Part shown: positions 1 to 8,060 of the stretch, one piece after another
Layout: each line of letters begins with the position of its first letter
Position numbering within the stretch: position 1 is the stretch's first letter
Assembly: GCA_033764725.1 (NCBI GenBank)
Contig: JANRIR010000080.1
Location: 1 to 64,000 of the forward strand
Length of the DNA stretch: 64,000 bases
Direction of reading: 5' to 3'
DNA from: RI-43 sp033764725
GTDB lineage: Bacteria; Pseudomonadota; Alphaproteobacteria; Caulobacterales; Aquidulcibacteraceae
Notes under the pieces: generated by a model
Told to the model about the DNA's origin: nothing
The model's input: only the letters and a program-made list of their open reading frames with translations
Database searches by the model: none
Program-made: the position numbers and the translations under genes

Positions 1-1
1 G

Positions 2-820
2 GAAGCGCTCGCTGCGCCGGATTTCGACAAGGCGGTGGATTGGGGCAATTTCTGGTTCCTGACGCGGCCCTATTTCGATTGGCTTCTGCATCCGTTCGGC
101 AAGTGGCTCGGCAATTTCGGCTTCGGCATTCTGCTGACCACCGTCGTGATCAAATTGCTTTTGTTCTGGCTGGTCTATCAGTCGAACGTGCAGATGGCGA
201 AGCTGCGCAAGCTGCAGCCGAAGATGAAGGAAATCCAGGAGCGCTACGCCGCCGACAAGCAGCGCCAGCAACAGGAGATGATCCGCCTCTACCAGACCGA
301 GAAGGTGAACCCGGTCTCCGGCTGCGTGCCGATCCTGTTGCAGATCCCGATCTTCTACGCGCTCTACAAGGTGCTGACCGTCACCATCGAGATGCGGCAC
401 GCGCCGTTCATCGGCTGGATCCAGGACCTCTCCGCGCGCGACCCGACGACTGTGTTCAACCTGTTCGGGCTGTTGCCGGCGATCGGCTTGCCCTTTTATC
501 CGCAGGAATGGCCTCTCGTGGGCCCGTTCTTGTGGATCGGCGTGTGGCCCATCCTGTACGGCGTGTCGATGTGGGCGCTGCAGGCGCTGTCGCCGCCGCC
601 GACAGACGCCACGCAGGCCATGGTGTTCAAGCTGTTGCCGTTTATCTTCACGATCATGTTCGCCGGCTTCGCGGCGGGCTTGGTGATCTACTGGACATGG
701 TCGAACGTGCTGTCGATCCTGCAGCAATACGTCATCTCCCGGCGCATGGGCGTGGAGACGCAATTCGATACGTTCATCGCCAAACGCTTCGGCAAGAAGG
801 CGCCGGCGGCGGCCGAGTGA
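2..820 (+). CDS. yidC: Membrane protein insertase YidC, C-terminal part (5' end outside window)
   Basis: YidC/Oxa1 inserts and folds inner-membrane proteins, alone or with SecYEG. The frame is already open at base 2, so the start lies upstream; 272 residues are visible. They carry the conserved Oxa1 core: a first hydrophobic segment (LLTTVVIKLLLFWLVY), the charged cytoplasmic hairpin (KLRKLQPKMKEIQERYA), the PVSGCVPILLQIPIFYALY block and further hydrophobic segments, ending in a short basic tail (RFGKKAP). The large periplasmic domain expected of Gram-negative YidC would lie upstream. engB follows 25 bases downstream on the same strand, the usual alphaproteobacterial pairing, so they are probably co-transcribed. 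Confidence 0.97.
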   Translation, partial: EALAAPDFDKAVDWGNFWFLTRPYFDWLLHPFGKWLGNFGFGILLTTVVIKLLLFWLVYQSNVQMAKLRKLQPKMKEIQERYAADKQRQQQEMIRLYQTEKVNPVSGCVPILLQIPIFYALYKVLTVTIEMRHAPFIGWIQDLSARDPTTVFNLFGLLPAIGLPFYPQEWPLVGPFLWIGVWPILYGVSMWALQALSPPPTDATQAMVFKLLPFIFTIMFAGFAAGLVIYWTWSNVLSILQQYVISRRMGVETQFDTFIAKRFGKKAPAAAE

Positions 821-845
821 CGGACGCGCGCGCGGCGGCGGCGCG

Positions 846-1484
846 ATGACGGCGATCGACGACGCCGCGCTCGAGGCCGGGCGCCTGCTGTTCGCGGGGC
901 CGATCGCGTTCGAGCGCGGCGTCGCCAAGCTCGCCGATCTGCCGCCCGGCGATGTGCCGGAGGTGGCGTTCGCCGGGCGCTCCAATGTCGGCAAGTCGAG
1001 CCTGATCAACGCGCTCACAAATCGCCGTGCGCTCGCGCGCGCCTCGGCGGAGCCCGGGCGCACGCGCGAACTGAATTATTTCCGCATTGGCGAAACCTTG
1101 AGGCTCGTCGACCTGCCGGGCTACGGCTACGCCCGCGCGCCGAAGACCGAGATCGCGCGCTGGACGGCGCTGATGCGCGATTTCCTGCGCGGGCGGGCGG
1201 AACTGAAGCGCGTATTCCTGCTCGTCGATGCGCGCCACGGCCTGAAGGAGAGCGACCTCGAGATCGCCGCGAGCCTCGACGCGGCCGCCGTCAATCATCA
1301 GATCGTGCTCACCAAGGCCGACAAGATTTCCGGCCCGGCGCTGGCGGCGCGCATCGCCGAGACCGCCGCCGCGCTCGCCCGCCGCCCCGCCGCCCATCCC
1401 GAGGTGCTCGCCACCTCGGCGGAAACCGGCGCGGGCATTCCCGCCCTGCGCGCTGTGATTGCAACCCTGTGCGGGGCGGTTTGA
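846..1484 (+). CDS. engB: Ribosome biogenesis GTPase EngB (YihA/YsxC)
   Basis: EngB is an essential GTPase needed for late 50S ribosomal subunit assembly. The 212-residue protein is of normal length and shows all G motifs: G1 GRSNVGKS (44-51), the PGRT switch I threonine (about 73), G3 DLPG (89-92), G4 TKAD (156-159) and a G5-like TSAETG near 195. The ATG at 846 leaves the typical N-terminal extension before G1. It follows yidC by 25 bases. In many alphaproteobacteria argB comes next; here a metallo-hydrolase does. Confidence 0.96.
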   Translation: MTAIDDAALEAGRLLFAGPIAFERGVAKLADLPPGDVPEVAFAGRSNVGKSSLINALTNRRALARASAEPGRTRELNYFRIGETLRLVDLPGYGYARAPKTEIARWTALMRDFLRGRAELKRVFLLVDARHGLKESDLEIAASLDAAAVNHQIVLTKADKISGPALAARIAETAAALARRPAAHPEVLATSAETGAGIPALRAVIATLCGAV

Positions 1485-1518
1485 TGCACTGCACAAAACC
1501 CGCTAGTCTGTTCGCTCC

Positions 1519-2187
1519 ATGACAAATCCGTCTCCCATCCAGGCGCTGGTCGTTCCGGTCACGCCGTTCCAGCAGAACACGTCGCTTGTCTGGTGTTCGG
1601 CGACCAAGAAGGCCGCTTTCGTCGATCCGGGCGGCGAGATCCCGCGCCTGCTGCAGGCGGTCGAGCAAGCCGGCGTCACCGTCGAGAAGATCCTGTTGAC
1701 GCATGGCCATCTCGACCACGCCGGCGCCGCAGCCGAGCTGCGCGACCGTCTCGGCGTGCCCGTCGAGGGCCCCCACCAGGACGAGGACTGGCTCCTGGCC
1801 TCCATCGACGAGCAAGGCGCCCGCTTCGGCCTCGACGGCGCCCGCTCCGTCACGCCTGACCGCTGGCTGAGCGACGGCGACGTGGTCACGCTCGGCGCCG
1901 TCTCGTTCGACGTGATCCACTGTCCCGGCCACACGCCGGGCCATGTCGTGTTCCATCAGCCCGAGGCGAAATTCGCCTTCGTCGGCGACGTCATCTTTCG
2001 CGGCTCGATCGGGCGCACCGATTTTCCGCGCGGCGATTTCAACGCGCTGGTCGCCTCGATCCGCGAGAAATTGTTTCCGCTCGGCGACGATGTGCGCTTC
2101 CTGCCCGGGCACGGCGATCTGTCGACCTTCGGCTGGGAACGCAAAACCAATCCGTTCGTTTCCGACCTCGCCGTCGGCGCCGCCTGA
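1519..2187 (+). CDS. MBL-fold metallo-hydrolase, glyoxalase II-like
   Basis: A 222-residue cytosolic metallo-beta-lactamase-fold hydrolase. It carries HGHLDH (62-67), the third metal histidine in CPGHTPGH (about 138), a bridging aspartate in VGDVIF (about 157) and the terminal LPGHGD histidine (about 198). This is the compact YcbL-type glyoxalase II-like group, whose members hydrolyse thioesters such as S-lactoylglutathione. There is no signal peptide. It starts 34 bases after engB and precedes a glutathione peroxidase, which fits a glutathione-linked detoxification role. The exact substrate is inferred, not shown. Confidence 0.88.
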   Translation: MTNPSPIQALVVPVTPFQQNTSLVWCSATKKAAFVDPGGEIPRLLQAVEQAGVTVEKILLTHGHLDHAGAAAELRDRLGVPVEGPHQDEDWLLASIDEQGARFGLDGARSVTPDRWLSDGDVVTLGAVSFDVIHCPGHTPGHVVFHQPEAKFAFVGDVIFRGSIGRTDFPRGDFNALVASIREKLFPLGDDVRFLPGHGDLSTFGWERKTNPFVSDLAVGAA

Positions 2188-2246
2188 CCGCTGCGCCGAA
2201 GCCTTCGCTTCCCATGCCCCTGTCCTCAAGCCGCAGGCACGCTTCC

Positions 2247-2738
2247 ATGGCCAATGCGCACGATTATGTTTTCCCCAAACTCGCCGAGGCGGATGCTAGC
2301 CTGCGGCTCGCCGATTACGCCGGCAAGGTCGTGCTGGTGGTGAATGTCGCCAGCGCCTGCGGCTACACCTCGCAATATCGCGACCTTGAACAATTGTATG
2401 AAGCGAAGGTCGCCAAGGGCCTCGTGATCGTTGGCGTTCCGTGCAACGATTTCGGCGCCCAGGAGGCGGGCGCGGAAGGCGAAATCCGCGCCTTCTGCGA
2501 CAGCGCCTATCACGTGACGTTTCCGATGGCCGGCAAGGTCGAGATCGTCGCCGAGGCGCGCCGGCATCCCTTCTATCAGTGGATCGCGCACGAACTCGGC
2601 GAGGGCGCGCTGCCGCGCTGGAACTTCCACAAATTCCTGATCGGCAAGGACGGCGCGCTGATCGACTCCTTCCCCTCCAAGGCCGCGCCGCTGGGCCCGG
2701 AAGTGTTGGGCGCGATCAAGCAGGCGCTCGAGGCCTGA
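2247..2738 (+). CDS. Glutathione peroxidase family protein
   Basis: A thiol peroxidase of the GPx family (163 residues) that reduces hydroperoxides using glutathione or thioredoxin. The peroxidatic Cys38 sits in NVASACGYTSQY, and the Trp/Asn block PRWNFHKFLI is present. The segment usually written CNQFG reads CNDFGAQE, so the catalytic-tetrad Gln position is Asp. An in-frame ATG at 2214 exists, but the family N-terminus (MANAHDYVF) fits the ATG at 2247. It is probably the last gene of the yidC-engB-hydrolase run and ends at a short palindrome before a convergent gene. Confidence 0.93.
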   Translation: MANAHDYVFPKLAEADASLRLADYAGKVVLVVNVASACGYTSQYRDLEQLYEAKVAKGLVIVGVPCNDFGAQEAGAEGEIRAFCDSAYHVTFPMAGKVEIVAEARRHPFYQWIAHELGEGALPRWNFHKFLIGKDGALIDSFPSKAAPLGPEVLGAIKQALEA

Positions 2739-2767
2739 GGCGCCGGCGCGTCACGCCGCCTGGCGCC
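2739..2767. terminator. Inverted repeat at convergent junction (possible bidirectional terminator)
   Basis: GGCGCC at 2739-2744 pairs with GGCGCC at 2762-2767, and the inner GGCG/CGCC can extend the stem. It lies between the peroxidase stop and the opposing amidohydrolase, overlapping the amidohydrolase stop codon. There is no T-tract, so termination is an inference. Confidence 0.4.
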
Positions 2768-4451
2768 CGCGCACCAAGCGGCCCGGCAATGCGCCGGTCG
2801 GCGCGTCGTCTCTCGCGGCGATCACGCCGGACAGCACCGTTGCGCGATAGCCGCGCGCGCCTTGCGTTAGGCGCTTGCCGCCGGCGGGGAGATCATAGGC
2901 GATGCGCGGGGCCGCGATCGCCAGCGCATCGAGATCGATCACGTTGAGATCGGCCTTCCTGCCTGGCGCCAGCACGCCGCGATCGTGCAGGCCGACGAGC
3001 GCTGCGCTGCGCCGCGTCAACATCTCCACCGCGGATTGCAGCGGAATGTCCCCGCGATCGCGCACCCAGTGCATGAGCAGATACGTCGTCGCCGATCCGT
3101 CGCAGATGGCGCCGACATGCGCCCCGCCATCGCCCAGGCCCGGCACCGTCAAGGGATGGGCGAGCATCTCTTCGACCACGCTGAGATCGCCGCGCGTGTA
3201 ATTGAACAAGGGCAGATAGATGAAGGCGCGGCCGTCATTCTCGAGCAGGAGCTCATAAGCGACCTCTTCCGGCGCCCGCCCTTGCGCGCGCGCCATAGCG
3301 GCGATCGAGCGTTCGGGACCGGGGGCATAGACCGGCGGATCGCCCAAGGGGAAGAATTTCGACCAGGCGTCGCGGAAATAGACGAGCAATTGATGGCGCC
3401 CAGATTTCTCGTCGTTCAGCAATCGCGCGCGGAAGGCCGGATCGCGCATGCGCGCGACTTTCTCCGACAGGGGCCGCGCCGCGATCTCGCGCCACGCTGC
3501 GGTGTTGGAGAAGGGATGCATGCTCGCCTCCAGCCCCATCAGCACGCCGACGGGCCGGGCGATGACCTGCGCGCGCACGGGCAGACCTTGCGCTGCCGCA
3601 CGCTCGGTGCGGTCGAGCAAGGAGCGCCATTTGTCGGGCGCAGGGTCGGCCTGCAGCAGTGAGAAAGAGGCGGCCGACGCGCCGTTGCGCGCCGCGTCCT
3701 CGAGAATGCCGAACTCGTCTTCTTCCTGAACGAAATCCGAAACCATCTGGAACACGCCGCGCCCGTTCAGCGCCTGCGTCACCCCCGCCAGCTCGCTGCG
3801 CAGCGCGCCGTACATCGGCGTGAAATCGCCGTCGGCGGTGCGATGCGCGATGGTGCGCGACGTGCCAAGCCCGATGGCGCCGGCGTCGAGCGCCTCGCGC
3901 AACAGCGCGCGCATGAGCGCGATGTCGTCATCGGTGGCCGGTTCGCGCGCGATGCCGCGCGCGCCCATCGCGAACACGCGCAAGGCGCCATGCGGCGCCA
4001 TGGCCGCAACGTCGCAATCGCGCGGTCGCCGCGCCAGCGCGTCCAGATAATCGGGAAAGCTTTCCCAATCCCATTGCAGCCCCTCATGCAAGGCCGCGCC
4101 GGGAATGTCCTCCACGCCTTCCATGAGGCGGATCAGCGCGTCGCGGTCCTGCGGGCGGCAGGGCGCGAAGCCGACGCCGCAATTGCCGGTGACCGCCGTG
4201 GTGACGCCGTGTCGCGTCGAGGGTTCAAGGCGGGAATCCCAGGTCGCCTGCCCGTCATAATGGGTGTGCACATCGACGAAGCCGGGCGTGACGATGCAGC
4301 CCTTGGCGTCGATCTCCTCGCGGCCGCGTCCCAATCGCGGCCCGATCGCGGCGATGCGATCGCCGACAAGGCCGACATCGCCATCCCGCAGAGCGCCGCC
4401 CGTCCCGTCCGCCAGGGTTCCGTTGCGGATCACCACATCGAACTCGGCCAT
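2751..4451 (-). CDS. N-acyl-D-amino-acid deacylase-like amidohydrolase
   Basis: A 566-residue amidohydrolase of the D-aminoacylase group, which hydrolyses N-acyl-D-amino acids or related amides. It starts with the small beta domain (FDVVIRNGTLADGTGG), followed by the metal pair VDVHTHYDGQ near 65, the family metal-ligand cysteine in TGNCGVGFAP (about 110) and the catalytic aspartate in GDGGAHVG near 450. No signal peptide is visible, so it is cytosolic. The MFS gene upstream on the same strand ends 50 bases away, so co-transcription is possible. Substrate specificity cannot be read from sequence; dihydropyrimidinase-like members look similar at lower resolution. Confidence 0.87.
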   Translation of the reverse strand: MAEFDVVIRNGTLADGTGGALRDGDVGLVGDRIAAIGPRLGRGREEIDAKGCIVTPGFVDVHTHYDGQATWDSRLEPSTRHGVTTAVTGNCGVGFAPCRPQDRDALIRLMEGVEDIPGAALHEGLQWDWESFPDYLDALARRPRDCDVAAMAPHGALRVFAMGARGIAREPATDDDIALMRALLREALDAGAIGLGTSRTIAHRTADGDFTPMYGALRSELAGVTQALNGRGVFQMVSDFVQEEDEFGILEDAARNGASAASFSLLQADPAPDKWRSLLDRTERAAAQGLPVRAQVIARPVGVLMGLEASMHPFSNTAAWREIAARPLSEKVARMRDPAFRARLLNDEKSGRHQLLVYFRDAWSKFFPLGDPPVYAPGPERSIAAMARAQGRAPEEVAYELLLENDGRAFIYLPLFNYTRGDLSVVEEMLAHPLTVPGLGDGGAHVGAICDGSATTYLLMHWVRDRGDIPLQSAVEMLTRRSAALVGLHDRGVLAPGRKADLNVIDLDALAIAAPRIAYDLPAGGKRLTQGARGYRATVLSGVIAARDDAPTGALPGRLVRGRQAA

Positions 4452-4501
4452 CGCTGTTCACTCCCTTGTTCCACGTGCGCGCATCGCGCGCGCGGCGGCG
4501 T

Positions 4502-6103
4502 CTAGTGCGCCGCCTCCGCCGTCGCCGCTCCCGCCGCCGCCGCCGGTGGGCGCTTCAGCAGCCACACCGCACCAGCCGCCAAGGCCAGCAGCATGGCGAT
4601 GGCGAGGAACTGGTCGTTGAAGGTCATTACCAGCGCCTCGCGGTCAAGAATGCGCGCATAATTCGCGGTCGCCAAGCGCTCAGGCTCGGCGAAGCCCTCC
4701 GCTGCGTAACGCTGCGCTGCGCCCTCGATCATCGCGCGCACGGCGGGGTCGTTGGGATCGGCGGCGGTGTAGAGCTCCTGGCGGTGCATCAGGTACGCCT
4801 TGGCCTGCAGCGTCGCCAGCATCGCCAGACCGAACGCGCCGCCCAGATTGCGCATCAGGTTGAACAGCGGCGTGCCGGCCTGCACGAGGTAAGGCGGCAG
4901 CGACTGGATCGTGGGCTGCATCACCGCCATGAACGAGATCATCATGCCGACGCCGCGCAACGCCTGCGGAACGAGGAATTCGGCGTCGCTGCTTTGCGCG
5001 GTCAGATGCGTTTGCATCCAGCACGAGATCGCGATCAGCAGCAAGCCGATGCAACCGAGTGGGCGCAGATCCTGCAGGTTGCGGCCATAGCGGCCCATGA
5101 TTGGGGCGGTCAGGAACATCGCCACGCCTTGCGCGAACATTGCATGGCCGATCTGTTCGGCGTTGTAGCCGCGCACTTCCCCGAGAAACACGGGCTGCAG
5201 AAACACAGGGCCGAACAGGCCGATGCCAAGAAGGAAGGCGACGCCGCAGCCGACGACGAAGGTAGGATAGGTGAACGGCCGCAAATCCACGATCGGCGCG
5301 TCGCGGGTCAAGGCGCGTTGAAAGAACAGCATGCCGCCCAGCGCGGACGCGGCGCAGAACATCACGATCTCGCTGCTCTCGAACCAGGCCTCGCGGGCGC
5401 CTTCCTCCAGCACATATTGCGCGCAGCCGAGAAACACCGCGAGACCCGCGAGGCCGATGAAATCGATGCGCCGCAGCAGCGCGCCGTCGAACGTGCCGAT
5501 GCGGATATTGCGCCACACCACCGCTGCGATGACGATCGCCGGGATCACGTTGATCCAGAACAGCGCCCGCCAGCCGAGATGCTCGGCGATGTATCCGCCG
5601 AGCGTCGGCCCGATCGAGGGCGCGAGCGTCGACACCAGGCCAATCATCGGCCCCGTCGTCATCCAAAATCGTTGCGGAAACGCGATATAGACGGTCGACA
5701 TCGTCGTCGGGATCATCGCGGCGCCGACGAAGCCCTGGATGGCGCGGAAGGCGATCAGCGAATTCATGTCCCACGCGAGCGCGCACGCCATGCTCGCTGC
5801 GCCGAACGACAGCGCCGACAGCGTGAACAGCAGACGCACGCCGAGCGCGCGCGCAAGAAACCCCGACAACGGCAGCCCGATCACCTCGGCGATCAGGTAG
5901 GCCGTCTGCACCCAGGTGATCTCGTCGCGGCTCGCCGATACGCCGGCCTGGATTTCCGTGATCGCGCTGGCCACGATCTGGATGTCGAGAATGGCGATGA
6001 AATTGCCGAAGATCATCGCGGCGAAGCCGATCCACAGCGCACGCGTCGGCGGCGGCGGCTCGCGCCATGTCTCGGCTGCGTCGCGGCTCGGCGCGTCGCT
6101 CAC
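4502..6103 (-). CDS. DHA2-family MFS multidrug efflux transporter (EmrB/FarB type)
   Basis: A 533-residue inner-membrane drug:H+ antiporter with about 14 hydrophobic segments. The first follows a short cytoplasmic N-terminus (ALWIGFAAMIFGNFIAILDI, with the DHA2 motif around the first helix). The C-terminal end of the last helix is followed by an alanine-rich tail. Its start overlaps the stop of the upstream HlyD-type adaptor by 4 bases (ATGA), the typical emrAB order and coupling. The pair should form a tripartite pump with an outer-membrane channel encoded elsewhere, expelling hydrophobic toxic compounds. Control is probably by the TetR gene beyond the adaptor. Confidence 0.94.
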   Translation of the reverse strand: MSDAPSRDAAETWREPPPPTRALWIGFAAMIFGNFIAILDIQIVASAITEIQAGVSASRDEITWVQTAYLIAEVIGLPLSGFLARALGVRLLFTLSALSFGAASMACALAWDMNSLIAFRAIQGFVGAAMIPTTMSTVYIAFPQRFWMTTGPMIGLVSTLAPSIGPTLGGYIAEHLGWRALFWINVIPAIVIAAVVWRNIRIGTFDGALLRRIDFIGLAGLAVFLGCAQYVLEEGAREAWFESSEIVMFCAASALGGMLFFQRALTRDAPIVDLRPFTYPTFVVGCGVAFLLGIGLFGPVFLQPVFLGEVRGYNAEQIGHAMFAQGVAMFLTAPIMGRYGRNLQDLRPLGCIGLLLIAISCWMQTHLTAQSSDAEFLVPQALRGVGMMISFMAVMQPTIQSLPPYLVQAGTPLFNLMRNLGGAFGLAMLATLQAKAYLMHRQELYTAADPNDPAVRAMIEGAAQRYAAEGFAEPERLATANYARILDREALVMTFNDQFLAIAMLLALAAGAVWLLKRPPAAAAGAATAEAAH

Positions 6104-7242
6104 AGCGTGCGGGTGTCGACGACGGCCTTCACCGACAGGCCGGGCCGGATGACGGCGCGCTGCGCTTCATCGAGCGTGATGCGCACGCGCACCGGCACGC
6201 GCTGAACGATCTTGGTGAAATTGCCGGTGGCGGTTTCGACCGGGATGAAGGCGAACTCCGCGCCGGTGGCGGGCGAGAGCGACTCGATCACGCCGTCGAA
6301 CGCCATCGCATGGTCGATGTCGGGCGTGAGCCGTACGCGCTGGCCCGGCCGCATGCGCGCGATCTGGGTTTCCTTGAAATTGGCCTCGACGAACACGTCG
6401 TGCGGCACGATCGCCATGATCTGCGCGCCGGGGCGCACCAATTGGCCGACCTGGGCGACGCGATTGGCCACCACCCCGCTGATCGGCGCGACGACGCGCG
6501 TGCGCGCGAGGTCGAGCTCCGCGACGTCGAGTTCGGCCTGAGCGGCCTCCACCGCTGCGGCTGCGGCCGCTACATCGCCGCCAGCCTGCTGTCCCGATGC
6601 GGCCAGCACGCCGGCCTGGCTGCGCTGCCAGGACAAGGCCGCCCGCGCCGCAGCCGCCGCCGCCGCCGCTTGGGCTGCATCCGCGCGCAGCGCGTCCAGC
6701 CGGGTCGGCGACAGGAAGCCCTCATCGGCGAGCCGCATCTGGCGCTCCAGCTCGGCGCCGGCGCGGGCGGCTTGCGCCTCCGCGGCGGCGACGTCGGCTG
6801 CGGCGACGCGGATCTGGTTGGTCTGCGCCCCGGTGCGCCCTGAGGCCGCGCGCGCATTGGCGCGGGCGGCGGCGAGCTCGGCCCTGGCCTGCGACAGCCG
6901 CGCCCGCGCACGCTGCACCGCCACGAGATAGTCGGCGGGGTCGATCTGCAAGATCACGTCGCCGGCCTGAACGACGGCGTTCTCCGCCACCGGCGCCGCG
7001 ATGACATAGCCCTCGACCTGCGCCGCGACCGCAGAGATGTCGGCGCGCACATAGGCGTTGTCGGTGGCGATCTGGAAGCGGCCCACCGCGACCCAATGTG
7101 CGACCGCGGCCAAGATCAGCAGCGCCGCCACGGCGCAGGCCAAGACGAGGACGCGCTGACGCGGCGAAGCCGGCGCGCGCAGCGCCGCCATCGCGGCGAC
7201 GGCGCGATCCATCGGCTTCAGCCCGCCAGCATCGTCCGCCAT
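6100..7242 (-). CDS. HlyD-family membrane fusion protein (EmrA type)
   Basis: The periplasmic adaptor of an EmrAB-type efflux pump, 380 residues. A short cytoplasmic N-terminus is followed by one membrane anchor (about 31-50), a biotinyl-lipoyl half (VEGYVIAAPVAENAVVQAGD), a long alanine-rich coiled-coil hairpin (about 95-215), the second lipoyl half (TRVVAPISGVVANRVAQVGQ) and the beta-barrel domain. The ATG at 7242 is preceded by GGAGGAG, which decides against the longer frame to 7281. It is the promoter-proximal gene; its promoter overlaps an inverted repeat shared with the divergent TetR gene. Confidence 0.94.
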   Translation of the reverse strand: MADDAGGLKPMDRAVAAMAALRAPASPRQRVLVLACAVAALLILAAVAHWVAVGRFQIATDNAYVRADISAVAAQVEGYVIAAPVAENAVVQAGDVILQIDPADYLVAVQRARARLSQARAELAAARANARAASGRTGAQTNQIRVAAADVAAAEAQAARAGAELERQMRLADEGFLSPTRLDALRADAAQAAAAAAAARAALSWQRSQAGVLAASGQQAGGDVAAAAAAVEAAQAELDVAELDLARTRVVAPISGVVANRVAQVGQLVRPGAQIMAIVPHDVFVEANFKETQIARMRPGQRVRLTPDIDHAMAFDGVIESLSPATGAEFAFIPVETATGNFTKIVQRVPVRVRITLDEAQRAVIRPGLSVKAVVDTRTL

Positions 7243-7284
7243 CGACTCCTCCGCGCCGCAGCGCTTCGGCGGCGTGCGCACAAC

Positions 7285-7313
7285 ATCCTATGTTTGTAGC
7301 CAACGCTACGCAA
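7285..7313 (-). promoter_or_regulatory. Predicted sigma70-type promoter of the efflux operon
   Basis: Reading the minus strand, TTGCGT (7313-7308) is followed after exactly 17 bases by TAGGAT (7290-7285), about 43 bases before the adaptor ATG at 7242. The spacer is filled by the inverted repeat at 7291-7316. Confidence 0.55.
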
Positions 7314-7316
7314 ACA
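7291..7316. promoter_or_regulatory. Candidate TetR operator between the efflux operon and its regulator
   Basis: Outer arms TGTTTG (7291-7296) and CAAACA (7311-7316) enclose a perfect GTAGC-CAAC-GCTAC repeat (7296-7309). The arms are offset by two bases, so the repeat is imperfect. It covers the -35 box and spacer of the minus-strand promoter, a position from which a bound repressor would exclude RNA polymerase. Confidence 0.55.
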
Positions 7317-7319
7317 ATA

Positions 7320-7348
7320 TTGGCCACACTTCATAAAGGGTCTATGCA
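7320..7348 (+). promoter_or_regulatory. Predicted promoter of the TetR gene
   Basis: TTGGCC (7320-7325), a 17-base spacer and TATGCA (7343-7348) lie 42 bases before the GTG start at 7391. The match is moderate. It is adjacent to the operator, so autoregulation is plausible. Confidence 0.35.
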
Positions 7349-7390
7349 CGAGTCTCATGCCGCGCGCTTGGCCGTGACCCAGGAGGCCCC

Positions 7391-8050
7391 GTGACCGACG
7401 CCCCCCATGGCGCAACGGACCGTCCCGCCGAAGACCGCGCCCCAAGCCGGGGTGCGGCGCGCAAGCAGGCGTTTCTCGACGCCGCTCTGGAAGTGTTTTT
7501 GGAGCAGGGGTTCGAAGCGGCCAGCGTCAACGAGGTGGTGCGTCTGGCGGGTGGTTCGCTGGCGACGCTTTACCAGCAATTCGGCTCCAAGGAGGGCCTG
7601 TTCACCGCCGTGGCGGACGCAGCGACCGAGCGCTTCGTCGAGCCGATGGTGCTCGCCGCCGCCGCCGGCGACAATCTGGAGCAAGGCCTGCAGGAGATCG
7701 GCGAGCGCTATCTGCACGGGATGCTGGCGCCGCGCGGGCTCGCCTTCTTCCGCATCATCATTGGCGAAGGGCGAAAATTTCCGACGATCATGCAACGATT
7801 TCTGCGCACCGGGCCGGAGCGCGTCCGCGAGGTGGTGGCGCAATTCCTGCTCGAGCGCGGTCCGCCGGACAATGTCCCGGTGACGCCCGACAACGCCGAC
7901 GAACTGGCCTCGGCGTTCTGCGAACTCGTCCGCGGACGCCACCAGTATCGCGGCCTCGCCGACAGCGCATACATGCTGACGGATGCGCAAGTGACGGCCC
8001 ATGTGCGCACCGCGATCGACATCTTCCTCAACGGCGTGCGCCCGCGCTAA
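7391..8050 (+). CDS. TetR-family repressor, AefR-like, of the efflux operon
   Basis: A 219-residue TetR regulator. The N-terminal helix-turn-helix is clear (ALEVFLEQGFEAASVNEVVR, then GSLATLYQQFGSKEGLF), followed by a ligand-binding domain of the AefR-like C-terminal type (RGLAFFRIIIGEGRKFP). The start is GTG with an AGGAGG box directly upstream (7381-7386). It is transcribed divergently from the EmrAB-type pump across a 148-base region containing a candidate operator, so it most likely represses that pump until a toxic ligand binds. The aminotransferase gene begins 10 bases after its stop. Confidence 0.92.
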   Translation: MTDAPHGATDRPAEDRAPSRGAARKQAFLDAALEVFLEQGFEAASVNEVVRLAGGSLATLYQQFGSKEGLFTAVADAATERFVEPMVLAAAAGDNLEQGLQEIGERYLHGMLAPRGLAFFRIIIGEGRKFPTIMQRFLRTGPERVREVVAQFLLERGPPDNVPVTPDNADELASAFCELVRGRHQYRGLADSAYMLTDAQVTAHVRTAIDIFLNGVRPR

Positions 8051-8060
8051 AGCCTCACGC

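Noticed and set aside
4466..6205. 579-residue + strand open frame opposite the MFS transporter
   Set aside because: Antisense to a clear MFS gene; composition is His/Arg/Gln-rich shadow coding typical of high G+C.
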